This document shows positions 43,252 to 52,023 of a DNA stretch of 64,000 bases, in pieces. Below the pieces are notes generated by a model that saw nothing but the letters and a program-made list of their open reading frames with translations, had not been told where the DNA came from and searched no databases. The position numbers were made by a program, and so were the translations under genes. The first letter of the stretch is position 1. Each line of letters starts with the position of its first letter. Origin of the DNA: Acidimicrobiales bacterium AG-414-N20 (GTDB lineage Bacteria > Actinomycetota > Acidimicrobiia > Acidimicrobiales > MedAcidi-G1). The stretch lies in the NCBI GenBank assembly GCA_003214465.1, contig QCLO01000003.1:83451-147450 (forward strand), given 5' to 3'.

Positions 43252-46173
43252 CTAGCTTCCTTTAAGCGCTCGATGAACGCGCTCAGGTGTAAAAGGAAGT
43301 TCATCTATCCGTACTCCAGTAGCGTTAAGGATCGCATTTCTTATAGCGGGAGCTACTCCATCTTTAGGTATCTCTGCGACTGCTTTTGCTCCAAAAGGCC
43401 CACTGTCTTCCATGGTCTGGACTAAAAACACTTCAGTTTTGGGCATTTCGTCTGCTCTGTAAATCCGGTACGGTCCAAACGAAGGATTGACCATTTCCCC
43501 CTTATCATCAAGAACAATTTCCTCGCAATGTGCGTATCCCAAGGCTTGAAGCATCCCACCTTCAACTTGACCACTTGCGGTAACAGGATTGATGGCCACG
43601 CCACAGTCTACTGCCATGACCATTTTTGTTATTTCAATCTGACCAGTTTCAACATCGACTTCGATTTCAACAAATTGTGCGGCAAAAGGAGGAGGGCAAT
43701 CAGGTGATACATGTGACCCAGTTCCCATAATTTGTTCCTGTTCATTTAAATGTAAAGAATCCAAGGCGATTTCTTCAAGACTCACGGAACGACCGTCAGG
43801 TGCCCAAGCCCGCCTATCACGTAATTCAATAGAGCAGGGGATTTCTATATCAAGCAACATTGCTGCACGCTCTTTGAGTCTGGTACGCACAACATCTGCA
43901 GCTTTTTTAGCGGCGGTTCCAGAAATATACGTTGTGCTTGAAGCGTAAGCACCTGTATCAAAGGGTGTGACATCCGTGTCAGAAGAGTAAACCCTTATAT
44001 CTTCTAGAGGCACGCCTAGAACTTCTGCAGCTATCTGACCGAGAACAGTATCAGCTCCAGTACCTAGATCAGTAGCACCTACAAGCATATTAAATGAGCC
44101 ATCATCATTTAGTTTTATACTGCATCCGCCCATGTCTAAAAATGGAATGGATGTTCCATGCATGCAAAACGCAAACCCGAGTCCTCTTCTTATATGAGGT
44201 CGGTCAATGGGATTTATCCAAGACTCGTCGTGCCTGCGATGCCAACCAATCGAACGACTTCCTTGGGCTACACACTCCTCGATTCCATTAGACATAACTT
44301 TCGGATATTCATCGAGTTCTTCCTCTATTGTGCCATGTTCACCCAAGTGCGGAGCAATATTCATTTCATCTCCGACCTTCACCCAATTCTGTCTTCGGAA
44401 TTCAATAGGATCCATTCCCAAATCAATTGCAATGTCTTCCATATGGGCTTCTAAACCGAAGAGAGCCTGAGGAGCTCCGTATCCTCTATACGCCCCTGGT
44501 ACAGGAATGTTCGTATACATGACATCGCAATCGAAACGTTTGTTATCACAGTTGTAAGAGGAAAGGCCTCTAAGTCCAGCGACTGTCTGCACGGTGTATC
44601 CATGAGTTCCGTAAGGTCCTGTATTCCCAACCAGTTTTAGTTCTTGAGCAACAAGATTCCCCTCCGAATCAACGCCTGTTCTGTAAGTAAGAGTCTGAGG
44701 GTGGCGAGTTCTGCTTGCATAAAATTCTTCAGCTCTAGTCAACTCGAGTTGGACTGGTTGCCTAGTAGCTATAGCTAAGTGAGCCACAATGTCTTCAATA
44801 AGCATTTCTTGTTTAGCACCAAACCCACCACCAATTCGAGGTTTGATAATTCGAACATCTTTAATATCCATTCCAACCAAAGGTGCAAGCATGCGACGGG
44901 TGTGAAATGGTACTTGTGTGGCAGTTCTGACTACTAGACGTTCATCGCTGTCGAGCCAAGCTGTAGAAATATGCGGTTCTATAGGTGCTGGTTGGACTTG
45001 ATGAACTCGAAAAGTCTGTTCATAGGTGCGATCAGCATTTTTTAGAGCAGAATCTACGTCACCTCTTTCAGCAAATATTTGATGAACCAGATTCCTGTCC
45101 CTGTCAGCAATATCTACAGTGTCAACTTCATCATGAATCACTGGAGCATCCTGATTCCCAGCTTCTAATTCATCAAAGACTGCAGGTAAGACTTCATACT
45201 CGACCTTTATCAAACTGCAAGCTTCTTTAGCTATCTGTGGAGTTTCAGCTGCCACTGCGGCCACACGATCGCCTACATGTCTCACCTTGTTATCAAAACT
45301 GACTTGGTCGTGAGGCTTGGGATTCGGATATGACTGACCCCCAGAAGCGTATTTAACTCGATCAATGTTCTCATGGTGTATTACAGCATGAACACCTGGC
45401 AGTGAAAGAGCTTCAGAATCATCTATCGAGATAATTCTTGCATGAGCATGAGGACTATGAAGAACCTTTGCATGAAGTAAACCTCGAATATCAAAATCGG
45501 CAGTAAATGCTGGATTGCCTTTTACTAGACGAACTGCATCTACTTTGACTTCTGGTTGCCCTACCACTGAAGTTGAGGGAACTTCTGAAGAAGGAATCAA
45601 CCTAGGGATAGCATCTGAAGCCATAGGAGGGGAGTCGTCTGGATCCACTTCTACAGGGTTGACTCCATCAGTCATAGGTTTGAGTATTAATGGTCTAAAT
45701 GGTTCTGGTTCTTCCCCACGAAGAACCGCTGCAGCTTGTTTAACTGCCGCCACCGGTTTAACGTATGCAGTTTCTCTATCAAGAATCCCTGAAAGCATGT
45801 CACGTATTTCAATTTCAGTTGGATCAGGGTTTTCTTCCAGCAATTGGAGAGTGCCAAGAATCATAGCTCCCACCGAGTAACCAGATTGCATGGCACCAGT
45901 TGCCGCAAAAGCTGCTTGAACGGGGTGGAGGGAAGAGTCTGTATTTAGAGATTCAAGTGTTACAACCGAATGTCCGTTTGCTTGGGCTGCAAGAATCACT
46001 TCACTACTTGCAAGTAGACCATCGAAAAGAACAGCTGAAGCTCCGGTTTCTCCAGATGAAGACCCAAATCGAACGCTCGACATGCCTTCACGTCTGAGTG
46101 CCGCTAATAAGGTTTCGTGAACCTCGCAATCGATAGTTGTTTCTTGACCGTTAAGTTCAATATTAATCTGCAT
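43252..46173 (-). CDS. xdhD: XdhD-type molybdenum hydroxylase with degenerate ferredoxin domain
   Basis: A 973-aa molybdopterin protein. Residues about 210-973 are the molybdenum domain, with GGGFGAKQEMLIEDIVAHLAIATRQ, VPGAYRGYGAPQALFG and GPFGAKAVAEIPKDGVAPAI (Glu934 base). Residues 1 to about 150 align with the 2Fe-2S subunit, but all eight ligand positions are changed: Ser38, Thr43, Ser46, Glu58, Ser97, Ser100, Asp132 and Glu134. E. coli XdhD shows the same loss, and the C-terminus GVR-x-x-E-x-x-FTPE-x-x-x-x-ALK matches XdhD, so this is a family feature and the gene is not recently broken. Substrate unknown, perhaps hypoxanthine or related. It is operonic with yqeB/yqeC. Confidence 0.93.
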   Translation of the reverse strand: MQINIELNGQETTIDCEVHETLLAALRREGMSSVRFGSSSGETGASAVLFDGLLASSEVILAAQANGHSVVTLESLNTDSSLHPVQAAFAATGAMQSGYSVGAMILGTLQLLEENPDPTEIEIRDMLSGILDRETAYVKPVAAVKQAAAVLRGEEPEPFRPLILKPMTDGVNPVEVDPDDSPPMASDAIPRLIPSSEVPSTSVVGQPEVKVDAVRLVKGNPAFTADFDIRGLLHAKVLHSPHAHARIISIDDSEALSLPGVHAVIHHENIDRVKYASGGQSYPNPKPHDQVSFDNKVRHVGDRVAAVAAETPQIAKEACSLIKVEYEVLPAVFDELEAGNQDAPVIHDEVDTVDIADRDRNLVHQIFAERGDVDSALKNADRTYEQTFRVHQVQPAPIEPHISTAWLDSDERLVVRTATQVPFHTRRMLAPLVGMDIKDVRIIKPRIGGGFGAKQEMLIEDIVAHLAIATRQPVQLELTRAEEFYASRTRHPQTLTYRTGVDSEGNLVAQELKLVGNTGPYGTHGYTVQTVAGLRGLSSYNCDNKRFDCDVMYTNIPVPGAYRGYGAPQALFGLEAHMEDIAIDLGMDPIEFRRQNWVKVGDEMNIAPHLGEHGTIEEELDEYPKVMSNGIEECVAQGSRSIGWHRRHDESWINPIDRPHIRRGLGFAFCMHGTSIPFLDMGGCSIKLNDDGSFNMLVGATDLGTGADTVLGQIAAEVLGVPLEDIRVYSSDTDVTPFDTGAYASSTTYISGTAAKKAADVVRTRLKERAAMLLDIEIPCSIELRDRRAWAPDGRSVSLEEIALDSLHLNEQEQIMGTGSHVSPDCPPPFAAQFVEIEVDVETGQIEITKMVMAVDCGVAINPVTASGQVEGGMLQALGYAHCEEIVLDDKGEMVNPSFGPYRIYRADEMPKTEVFLVQTMEDSGPFGAKAVAEIPKDGVAPAIRNAILNATGVRIDELPFTPERVHRALKGS

Positions 46174-46913
46174 TACTTTTCACCGTTAAGTAGATTGAGG
46201 GTCCGTGAAGCAAGAGTTTTAGCTAAATGCATTCTGTATTCTGAGTTTCCTCGAAAATCGCTAGATGGTTGCAATGAAGCCGTTGGATTCTCCGGATCCA
46301 CAAGTACTGGTGTTGCAGCAACTCCCGTGATAGCCATTCGATAACCGTCAGAGCAGTGCCTTGTTGCAACCGCAACAATAGGTTTATCAGTCGGGGTTCT
46401 TCCAGTTGATTCCAATATGAATTCTCCATCGGTTGCTACATCTATAGACAGGATTAATTCTGACTCCAGACGCTCTGGTTCACTTAGAACTTCTTGAAGA
46501 GGGACACTTAATTCTCCATCAGAGTTAAGGATTGTGACTGCAGCATCATGCACCAAGAGACTTGCTATTAATTGACTATCGGAATCACAACTAGCGATTG
46601 TTCCTCCAATGGTTGCCAGAGTTCTCAAAGTGCTTGGCAACTCAGAACGTGAAGAAAGTCGAATTGAATCAGGGCAATCGGAATTTTTCATTATTTCGTG
46701 AAGTGTTGTCATTGCCCCTATTTTCAATTTCCCATTCGAATTATCAATTCCTTTTAGAGCGAGGCTTTGAAGGTCCACTAAATGAAGTGGTTCCATATCT
46801 TCATTGGCATTTAATAGAGTTCCACCAGCTAGGGGTACGTGATTATCTAGGGAAAGAAGACTTAGTGCTTCTTCGAGATTCTCAGGTCTCTGATATGAGA
46901 TTATTTTTGACAT
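46173..46913 (-). CDS. YgfM-like FAD-binding subunit of XdhD-type hydroxylase
   Basis: This short 246-aa protein has FAD-binding motifs LAGGTLLNANED and LATIGGTIASCDSDSQ, as in CoxM/XdhB but shorter. E. coli YgfM, the partner of XdhD, has a similar length and the same LAGG-x-x-LNA signature, so I assign it as the equivalent subunit. The stop overlaps the xdhD start by 1 nt (TAATG), coupling both. Its 5' end faces the MhuD gene across about 136 nt. Confidence 0.85.
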   Translation of the reverse strand: MSKIISYQRPENLEEALSLLSLDNHVPLAGGTLLNANEDMEPLHLVDLQSLALKGIDNSNGKLKIGAMTTLHEIMKNSDCPDSIRLSSRSELPSTLRTLATIGGTIASCDSDSQLIASLLVHDAAVTILNSDGELSVPLQEVLSEPERLESELILSIDVATDGEFILESTGRTPTDKPIVAVATRHCSDGYRMAITGVAATPVLVDPENPTASLQPSSDFRGNSEYRMHLAKTLASRTLNLLNGEK

Positions 46914-47049
46914 TAAAACCAGTTCCGATTCTTAAAGATAAATATAACTCCAAGGAAGAAATTATCAGGAACTCAACGATTATCAACGTCAAAAGACCTA
47001 AGGTGAACTCCAAAATCCAGTTTTACCCAATTAATAGAGAAAGGCATAG

Positions 47050-47382
47050 ATGTCAGTTATAAAAATTAATGCAATAACTGTCCCGAAAGATCTGGGAGAT
47101 GAAGTAGCTCGACGTTTCGCAGAAAGGATAAAGGCGGTAGACGGAAGAAAAGGATTTCAAGGTTTTGAATTGATGCGGCCTACAGATGACCGCGAGACAT
47201 GGTTAGTAGTTACACGCTGGGACAGCGAAGAAGATTTCATAGCCTGGGTTCAGTCACCAGATTTTGCAGAAGGGCATCGTTCAGCCATGGAAGCTGCAAA
47301 CGAACATCCCGAACCTCTCCCATTAACGGCTGAACTTTGGTCATACACAGTCGAATTGCAAGCAGATGGTTCAACTGATTAA
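47050..47382 (+). CDS. mhuD: MhuD-type heme-degrading monooxygenase (ABM fold)
   Basis: The small 110-aa protein is close to mycobacterial MhuD, which degrades heme to mycobilin in the cytosol. The heme-site residues Asn7 (SVIKINAI), Trp66 (FIAWVQ) and His76 (FAEGHRS; His75 in MhuD) are in place. The dimeric ferredoxin-like ABM fold is expected. A GAAAGG site precedes the ATG. It probably serves iron acquisition from heme; the surrounding genes are unrelated in function. Confidence 0.85.
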   Translation: MSVIKINAITVPKDLGDEVARRFAERIKAVDGRKGFQGFELMRPTDDRETWLVVTRWDSEEDFIAWVQSPDFAEGHRSAMEAANEHPEPLPLTAELWSYTVELQADGSTD

Positions 47383-47394
47383 TGACAAGTTAAT

Positions 47395-48759
47395 TTAAAG
47401 TAATCGTGAGGCAATGCCAGCCTTCTGAAAGATCTTTTCTGCACACTCGGTTGCTCTGGCTATAGCCTTTTTCTCATTAGTGAAAGTAATTTCTCTATTT
47501 CTTATGAGTAATTTTCCATCGACCATTACGTGAATCACATCTCTTGGAGTAGCGCAAAAAACAATTGCAGACGCAACTCTATGTACCGGAGCGGAAAAAG
47601 GAGTCATTAGGTCAACGACTATGAGATCAGCTTTTTTACCGACCTCTAAAGAACCGATTTCTTTTTCTTTATTTACTAGTTTGGCGCCATGCCGACAAGC
47701 CAAATGAAGCACTTCCTCAGGTTGTAGTACACCCGCGTCCAAACGATTAACCTTCTGCAGTAATACAGTTGCCTTACATGTTTCAAACATGTCTTGTCGG
47801 TTGTTGCTTCCGGGTCCATCAGAAGCTAAAGCAACGGTAATCCCACGATCGAGCATTTCTTTAATTTTTGCGACTCCGGAAGCTAGATACATATTTGACA
47901 CTGGACAGTGAACAACTGAAGCTCCACGTTTCGAAATTAAATCAATTTCATCTTCGTCAAGCCAAATGGCGTGTGCAAGTTGAATATCAGGACCCAAAAG
48001 TCCCAATGACTCAAGCCAATGAACATGCCTAAGGCCGCGTTCTTTAATATTCATTTCCACTTCAATTTCTGTTTCAGCGCAGTGAAGATGCGTTGAGCCG
48101 CCCCATGCCCTTGTAGTAGCAACAGTTTCTGTCATTGCTTCATCTGAACAGCCCCATGGGATCAAAGGCGCCAAGCCCACTTGGATTCGATTATTTTCCG
48201 CCCCATGCCATTTTTCATACACAGGATTTATGCGACTTATAACTTTTTGAGATGATTCTGTTAAAGGAGGATGGTAATTTCGGTCTGCCCATCCACTTGC
48301 CAAAATAAATCTCAAACCGGCTTCAGATGCGGCTTGGCAAACCGCATCATCTATCTGGGGATCTATGTGAATATATTGATGGTCAACAACTGTAGTCGCA
48401 CCTCCTCTAAGATTTTCTATCAATCCCAGCGTTGCGGCTGTTTTCGCAGTGTCCGCATCAAGTTCTGAAGCACCCGGCCAGATGCATTCTTCGAGCCAAT
48501 CAAGGAGAGGTTTGTCATCGGCTAATCCGCGGAAAAAGGTTTGAAAAAGGTGTGTATGCCCATTTACCATCCCCGGCATGATCGCTGAGCCAGAAGCGTC
48601 GATTATTTCATCTGCTTCCTTACGGATATTTTTAGGTGTTTGACCTTTTCCTATATTCTCGATTATGTCATTTCTTATAAAAATCCAACCCGGATCTAAA
48701 ACAGAGTTTGAGTCGTCAACAGTTACTATTGCTGAACCTTCAAAAAGCACTGAAGTCAT
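47395..48759 (-). CDS. ATZ/TRZ-family amidohydrolase (guanine/8-oxoguanine deaminase-like)
   Basis: A 454-aa amidohydrolase with metal ligands in NGHTHLFQTFFRG, LHCAETEIEVEM, LAHAIWLDEDE and ALASDGPGSNNRQDM, and HCPVSNMYLASG. These are typical of hydroxyatrazine/8-oxoguanine/S-adenosylhomocysteine deaminases. It has its start 1 nt overlapping the upstream LLM stop (TAATG), so the pair is translationally coupled and repeats the LLM plus amidohydrolase module found at 35566-37862. The substrate is unproven. Confidence 0.88.
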   Translation of the reverse strand: MTSVLFEGSAIVTVDDSNSVLDPGWIFIRNDIIENIGKGQTPKNIRKEADEIIDASGSAIMPGMVNGHTHLFQTFFRGLADDKPLLDWLEECIWPGASELDADTAKTAATLGLIENLRGGATTVVDHQYIHIDPQIDDAVCQAASEAGLRFILASGWADRNYHPPLTESSQKVISRINPVYEKWHGAENNRIQVGLAPLIPWGCSDEAMTETVATTRAWGGSTHLHCAETEIEVEMNIKERGLRHVHWLESLGLLGPDIQLAHAIWLDEDEIDLISKRGASVVHCPVSNMYLASGVAKIKEMLDRGITVALASDGPGSNNRQDMFETCKATVLLQKVNRLDAGVLQPEEVLHLACRHGAKLVNKEKEIGSLEVGKKADLIVVDLMTPFSAPVHRVASAIVFCATPRDVIHVMVDGKLLIRNREITFTNEKKAIARATECAEKIFQKAGIASRLL

Positions 48760-49784
48760 TACATAGACCAGTCAGCGAAAGCGTCAATAACTGGACGCAT
48801 ATCATCCATAAGTGGATAAAGAATCGGACAAGTCACACCGGCGTCTACATATTCTTCAACGGTTTCACGACATTGTTGACTCGTACCCGCTGCCATGAGA
48901 GATTTAACAAGATCATCTGGAATCAGATCAGCGGCTTTACGGTAGTCATCTTCCGTAGCTGGCCAACCAACCACTTCTTTAACTCGCTCGACCAGATCGG
49001 GATCAGCACCGCTAGCTTTCATTATGTGAGGTTCAGTTCCTAGATAATAGGCGATGAGTGACTTTCCGGTTCGAACAGCTTCTTTAGGGTCTTCATCGGA
49101 AAGAGAACACACCAACAGTTCAGGTCTGTCAATTTGATCCAAGCTCTTTCCAGATTTCTTTGCCCCCACTGAAACCAGTTCGACAGCTTCACGGATGTAT
49201 TCAGGCGTCACGATGTAGTTTAAAACTACGCCATCACAAATTTCGCCAGCCAGCTCCAGCATTTTAGGTCCAGTTGCGCCGAGATAAATAGGTATATCCC
49301 TAGCGTCGACATTGCCATATGCAACATCTAGCTTCACTCGGTCAAGATTTACGAATTCACCCGAATAGCTTATTTCCTCCATGGTGAAGAGCTCTCGGAT
49401 TGATTCAATATTTTCTCTCATTGCCTTAAGAGGTTTTTTCCTTTCTTCACCAACTCGTGAAGTAATAGGTTCCCACCAAGCACCAAGTCCCAACATCACA
49501 CGGCTTTGATTAGCATCGTCGAGACCAGCCAGTTCCCACATAGTGCTCCAAGTCGCAGCTATGACTGCAGGATTTCGAGTCCAAATAGGTAAAACACCCG
49601 AACCAATTCGAACATTGTTTGTTTCAGTTAATAGGGCGCTCATCATTACTACACAGTCACGAGCCAAACGAGTGTCTGCTTGCCAGATTTCTTTTATCCC
49701 ACGGCTTTCAGCGTATTTAGCCATTTCTAGCTCATACGCGATCTCGTGTTTGTCTTGAAAATAAAGTGCGATTCGGGAGTTCAT
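48759..49784 (-). CDS. LLM-class F420/FMN-dependent oxidoreductase (type A paralogue)
   Basis: The 341-aa product mirrors the LLM protein at 35566-36567. It has [65 protein letters not shown] and C-terminal [23 protein letters not shown]. The pair is obviously paralogous across its whole length. It is coupled to a deaminase-type amidohydrolase and divergent (42 nt) from a RidA-family gene, a layout recalling the Rut pyrimidine pathway (LLM monooxygenase RutA with RidA-type RutC). That parallel is inference. Confidence 0.88.
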   Translation of the reverse strand: MNSRIALYFQDKHEIAYELEMAKYAESRGIKEIWQADTRLARDCVVMMSALLTETNNVRIGSGVLPIWTRNPAVIAATWSTMWELAGLDDANQSRVMLGLGAWWEPITSRVGEERKKPLKAMRENIESIRELFTMEEISYSGEFVNLDRVKLDVAYGNVDARDIPIYLGATGPKMLELAGEICDGVVLNYIVTPEYIREAVELVSVGAKKSGKSLDQIDRPELLVCSLSDEDPKEAVRTGKSLIAYYLGTEPHIMKASGADPDLVERVKEVVGWPATEDDYRKAADLIPDDLVKSLMAAGTSQQCRETVEEYVDAGVTCPILYPLMDDMRPVIDAFADWSM

Positions 49785-49826
49785 TTATGGCGACATTATC
49801 TCCTTTAGCGTAGTAGCGTCGTTATT

Positions 49827-50219
49827 GTGCCTTTAGTTCCTGTTAATCCCACTCAAATAGCTTCTCCCGCCGCCAATTACGAACATGCAGTATTAGCTGA
49901 AGGTGCTTCAAGGATTTTGCATACTTCTGGGATTGTCCCCGTAAAACCCGACGGAACTGTTCCAGAGAGTATTAGTGATCAAGCAGAAGTCATCTGGCAA
50001 AACATAAGGGAAATCCTTAAAGAAGCATCCATGGAGATAACTGACATTACTTTAGTGACTACATATGTAGTACCGGATCATGACTTATCTGAAGTCATGG
50101 CAGTACGAGATGAGACTTTCGGTTCACATCAAGCGGCATCAACTCTTCTTGTAGTGTCACAGCTTGCTCAAAAGTCTTGGAAAATGGAAATTGCTGTTGT
50201 AGCTATTTCAGATTCCTAG
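49827..50219 (+). CDS. RidA/YjgF-family protein
   Basis: This 130-aa trimeric protein family deaminates reactive enamine/imine intermediates. The fold is supported by ILHTSGIVPVKPDGTVP, then IREILKEASMEITDITLVTTYVV and MAVRDETFGSHQAASTLLVVSQLA. The catalytic Arg found in archetypal RidA (in PARSAVEV-type motif) is not present; the segment reads AASTLLVV, so it belongs to a non-archetypal Rid subfamily. The start is GTG at 49827. It is divergent from an LLM oxidoreductase gene. Confidence 0.88.
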   Translation: MPLVPVNPTQIASPAANYEHAVLAEGASRILHTSGIVPVKPDGTVPESISDQAEVIWQNIREILKEASMEITDITLVTTYVVPDHDLSEVMAVRDETFGSHQAASTLLVVSQLAQKSWKMEIAVVAISDS

Positions 50220-50249
50220 GCCGATTTTTTTGCGTTGAACTTAGAGGTT

Positions 50250-51101
50250 TTAGGAAGTCGCGGAGTTGGCTTCATGCCATCTGCCGACAGCCTTATTTTG
50301 GAGCACTCCAAATAGCCAGAATACGAGAACTCCAAGAGCAGAAGACAAAATTACGCATGACAGAAGCTCTTCACCCTGAAGCCTGTTTGCGTGTTTCTTG
50401 AGCATCTGCCCAATTCCAGCCTCACCTTTTCCAAAGAAGAAATCTCCAACGACCGCCCCGATTACAGACAATCCAGCCGATATCCGAAGTCCCGCAAAGA
50501 CAGCCGGTAGTGCAGCAGGAAACATTAGTTTTCTTAGACGTGTAAGTCTGTTTGCGTGGTGGAGAGTAAACAGATCGTGCATTCCTCTTTCCGCGGACTG
50601 CAGTCCAAATAGCGTGTTAACGATAATAGGGAAAAGTGAGATGATTACACAGACAACAACACGGGACCTTTGACCAGTTCCAAACCAGAAAGAAATCAAA
50701 GGAACAATTGCCAAAATAGGTATGGCCTGAAGCGTTACCATGTATGGAAAAATTGCTCGTTCCATAAATTTTGCTTGACTCATAAGAATTGCGAGAATAA
50801 AACCTAGGCCGATAGATATAGACAAACCTATTAATGCTACTTCTGTACTTGACCACAGCGCTTGTAATGACTCGCTTCTATTATCGCCGTCTAGAAAACC
50901 AACGTCGATGACACTGTGGATAGGTCGAAGTAGGAAGCGCCTTTTTTCTTCCAGAAGCCCAAAGGAAATGTAATACCACAATCCAATTACACCTGCTCCC
51001 AAAATTAGTGGCGGCATAAAGGCAGCGACGTATTTTTTGGTCCTAGACGGTTGAGTTGGGATTGTAGACGAAGATGTTTGTTTTTCTTCAATAATGCTCA
51101 T
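50250..51101 (-). CDS. ABC transporter permease (SsuC/TauC/ThiX-like)
   Basis: A 283-aa inner-membrane permease with about six transmembrane segments and the EAA-type loop HHANRLTRLRKLMFPAALPAVFAGLRI, as in nitrate/sulfonate/taurine/HMP importers. The start ATG 51101 overlaps the ATPase stop (ATGA). An open frame extends to 51140 but lies in the ATPase gene. No substrate-binding protein is encoded within 1 kb. The import substrate, possibly a thiamine precursor or a sulfonate, cannot be fixed. Confidence 0.9.
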   Translation of the reverse strand: MSIIEEKQTSSSTIPTQPSRTKKYVAAFMPPLILGAGVIGLWYYISFGLLEEKRRFLLRPIHSVIDVGFLDGDNRSESLQALWSSTEVALIGLSISIGLGFILAILMSQAKFMERAIFPYMVTLQAIPILAIVPLISFWFGTGQRSRVVVCVIISLFPIIVNTLFGLQSAERGMHDLFTLHHANRLTRLRKLMFPAALPAVFAGLRISAGLSVIGAVVGDFFFGKGEAGIGQMLKKHANRLQGEELLSCVILSSALGVLVFWLFGVLQNKAVGRWHEANSATS

Positions 51102-51850
51102 GAGTGTGAACCTCTTAATTCGACTGAAACTTTTCCGCATAACTCAGCAAAGTCTGCTTCAAATCTGAGATCTGGTTTTCTCGGGTATTCGAAGGGAATA
51201 TCAAATTCCGCAACTATACGTCCAGGTCGTGCAGACATCACCAGAACTTTGGTTGACATAAAAACAGCTTCACTGATTGAGTGAGTAATAAATAAGCCAG
51301 CGAACCCCTCTTGTTTAAAGAGTTGTTGAGTCTCTTCGTTCAAATGTTCGCGGGTTATTTCATCAACAGCTCCAAAAGGTTCATCAAAAAGAAAAACAGG
51401 AGGTTTTAAAGTTAGAGAACGAGCGAGTGAGCATCTCATTTTCATACCGCCTGAAAGAGATTTCGGATAATGATCTTCGAATCCTTCCAATCCAACTAGT
51501 TCAATTGATTCTTGCACTAGTTTCTTGCGTTCTTGTATACCTGTGCCGTGAAGTTCTGCAAGAAGTTCTACGTTTTTGCTGACTGTTCTCCAAGGCAGCA
51601 AAGTTGCATCCTGAAAAACATAACCGAGTCTTTCACGGTCCACTGTCACATTTCCGTTTGTAGGTTCAAGAAGACCTGATGCAATCTTCAATAAAGTCGA
51701 TTTTCCGCAACCAGAAGGCCCTACGATTGTTATAAATTCGCCTCTACTGAGGTCGAAAGATATGTTTTGCAGAGCCTCTGTTCCATCAGGAAAAATCATT
51801 CCTATGTCATCAAATGACAAAGACGCAGAAGTATTTAAATTTTTATCCAA
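51098..51850 (-). CDS. ABC transporter ATP-binding protein (SsuB/TauB/ThiZ-like)
   Basis: Walker A is GPSGCGKST (residues 44-52), the signature is LSGGMKMRCSLAR, Walker B is VFLFDEPFGAVDE, and the H-loop follows in FITHSISEA. At 250 aa it matches importers of the nitrate/sulfonate/bicarbonate family. The start is TTG at 51850, without a strong ribosome site. It is coupled to the permease by a 4-nt overlap. A separate binding protein must exist elsewhere. Confidence 0.93.
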   Translation of the reverse strand: MDKNLNTSASLSFDDIGMIFPDGTEALQNISFDLSRGEFITIVGPSGCGKSTLLKIASGLLEPTNGNVTVDRERLGYVFQDATLLPWRTVSKNVELLAELHGTGIQERKKLVQESIELVGLEGFEDHYPKSLSGGMKMRCSLARSLTLKPPVFLFDEPFGAVDEITREHLNEETQQLFKQEGFAGLFITHSISEAVFMSTKVLVMSARPGRIVAEFDIPFEYPRKPDLRFEADFAELCGKVSVELRGSHS

Positions 51851-52023
51851 CTTTTTCTCACTTGGTCCTATCAGCTACCTAAAACCTTTTGTATAGGGGA
51901 GCACATTAATATGAATGTTGACTTACTAAGGAAGCAGGCTACAAAGAAACACGCTTCTTTTTACAGCTATCATTATTTATCTTGTTTGCAATAATCATTC
52001 CCAAAACCTCCTAAAGTAAAAAT
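51851..52023. promoter_or_regulatory. Divergent intergenic region, candidate promoter
   Basis: This 173-bp gap separates the ABC operon from the LLM gene, so both promoters must be here. On the plus strand TTGACT at 51918-51923 and TACAAA at 51940-51945 are spaced by 16 nt and would suit a sigma-70-type promoter for the LLM gene. A weak 6-bp hairpin (AAAGAA/TTCTTT, 51943-51960) overlaps it. No riboswitch motif was seen. Low confidence. Confidence 0.25.

Noticed and set aside
45515..45880. Open frame of 121 codons opposite the xdhD-type gene
   Set aside because: Low-complexity Ser/Thr/Gly-rich translation typical of the antisense frame of a real gene; no ribosome site or neighbours.
31909..46173. 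Selenocysteine-encoding TGA within the Se-dependent hydroxylases
   Set aside because: The frames are continuous without in-frame TGA; the predicted selenium is cofactor-bound rather than in a selenocysteine.
46598..47062. A 154-codon open frame on the plus strand opposite the YgfM-like gene and running into mhuD
   Set aside because: It lies antisense to a well-supported FAD subunit, has no family signature and ends inside the true MhuD start region.
51851..52023. Possible TPP riboswitch or terminator upstream of the ABC operon
   Set aside because: Neither the CUGAGA-type core nor other TPP elements could be found; the 6-bp hairpin at 51943-51960 is AT-rich and overlaps a candidate -10 box.
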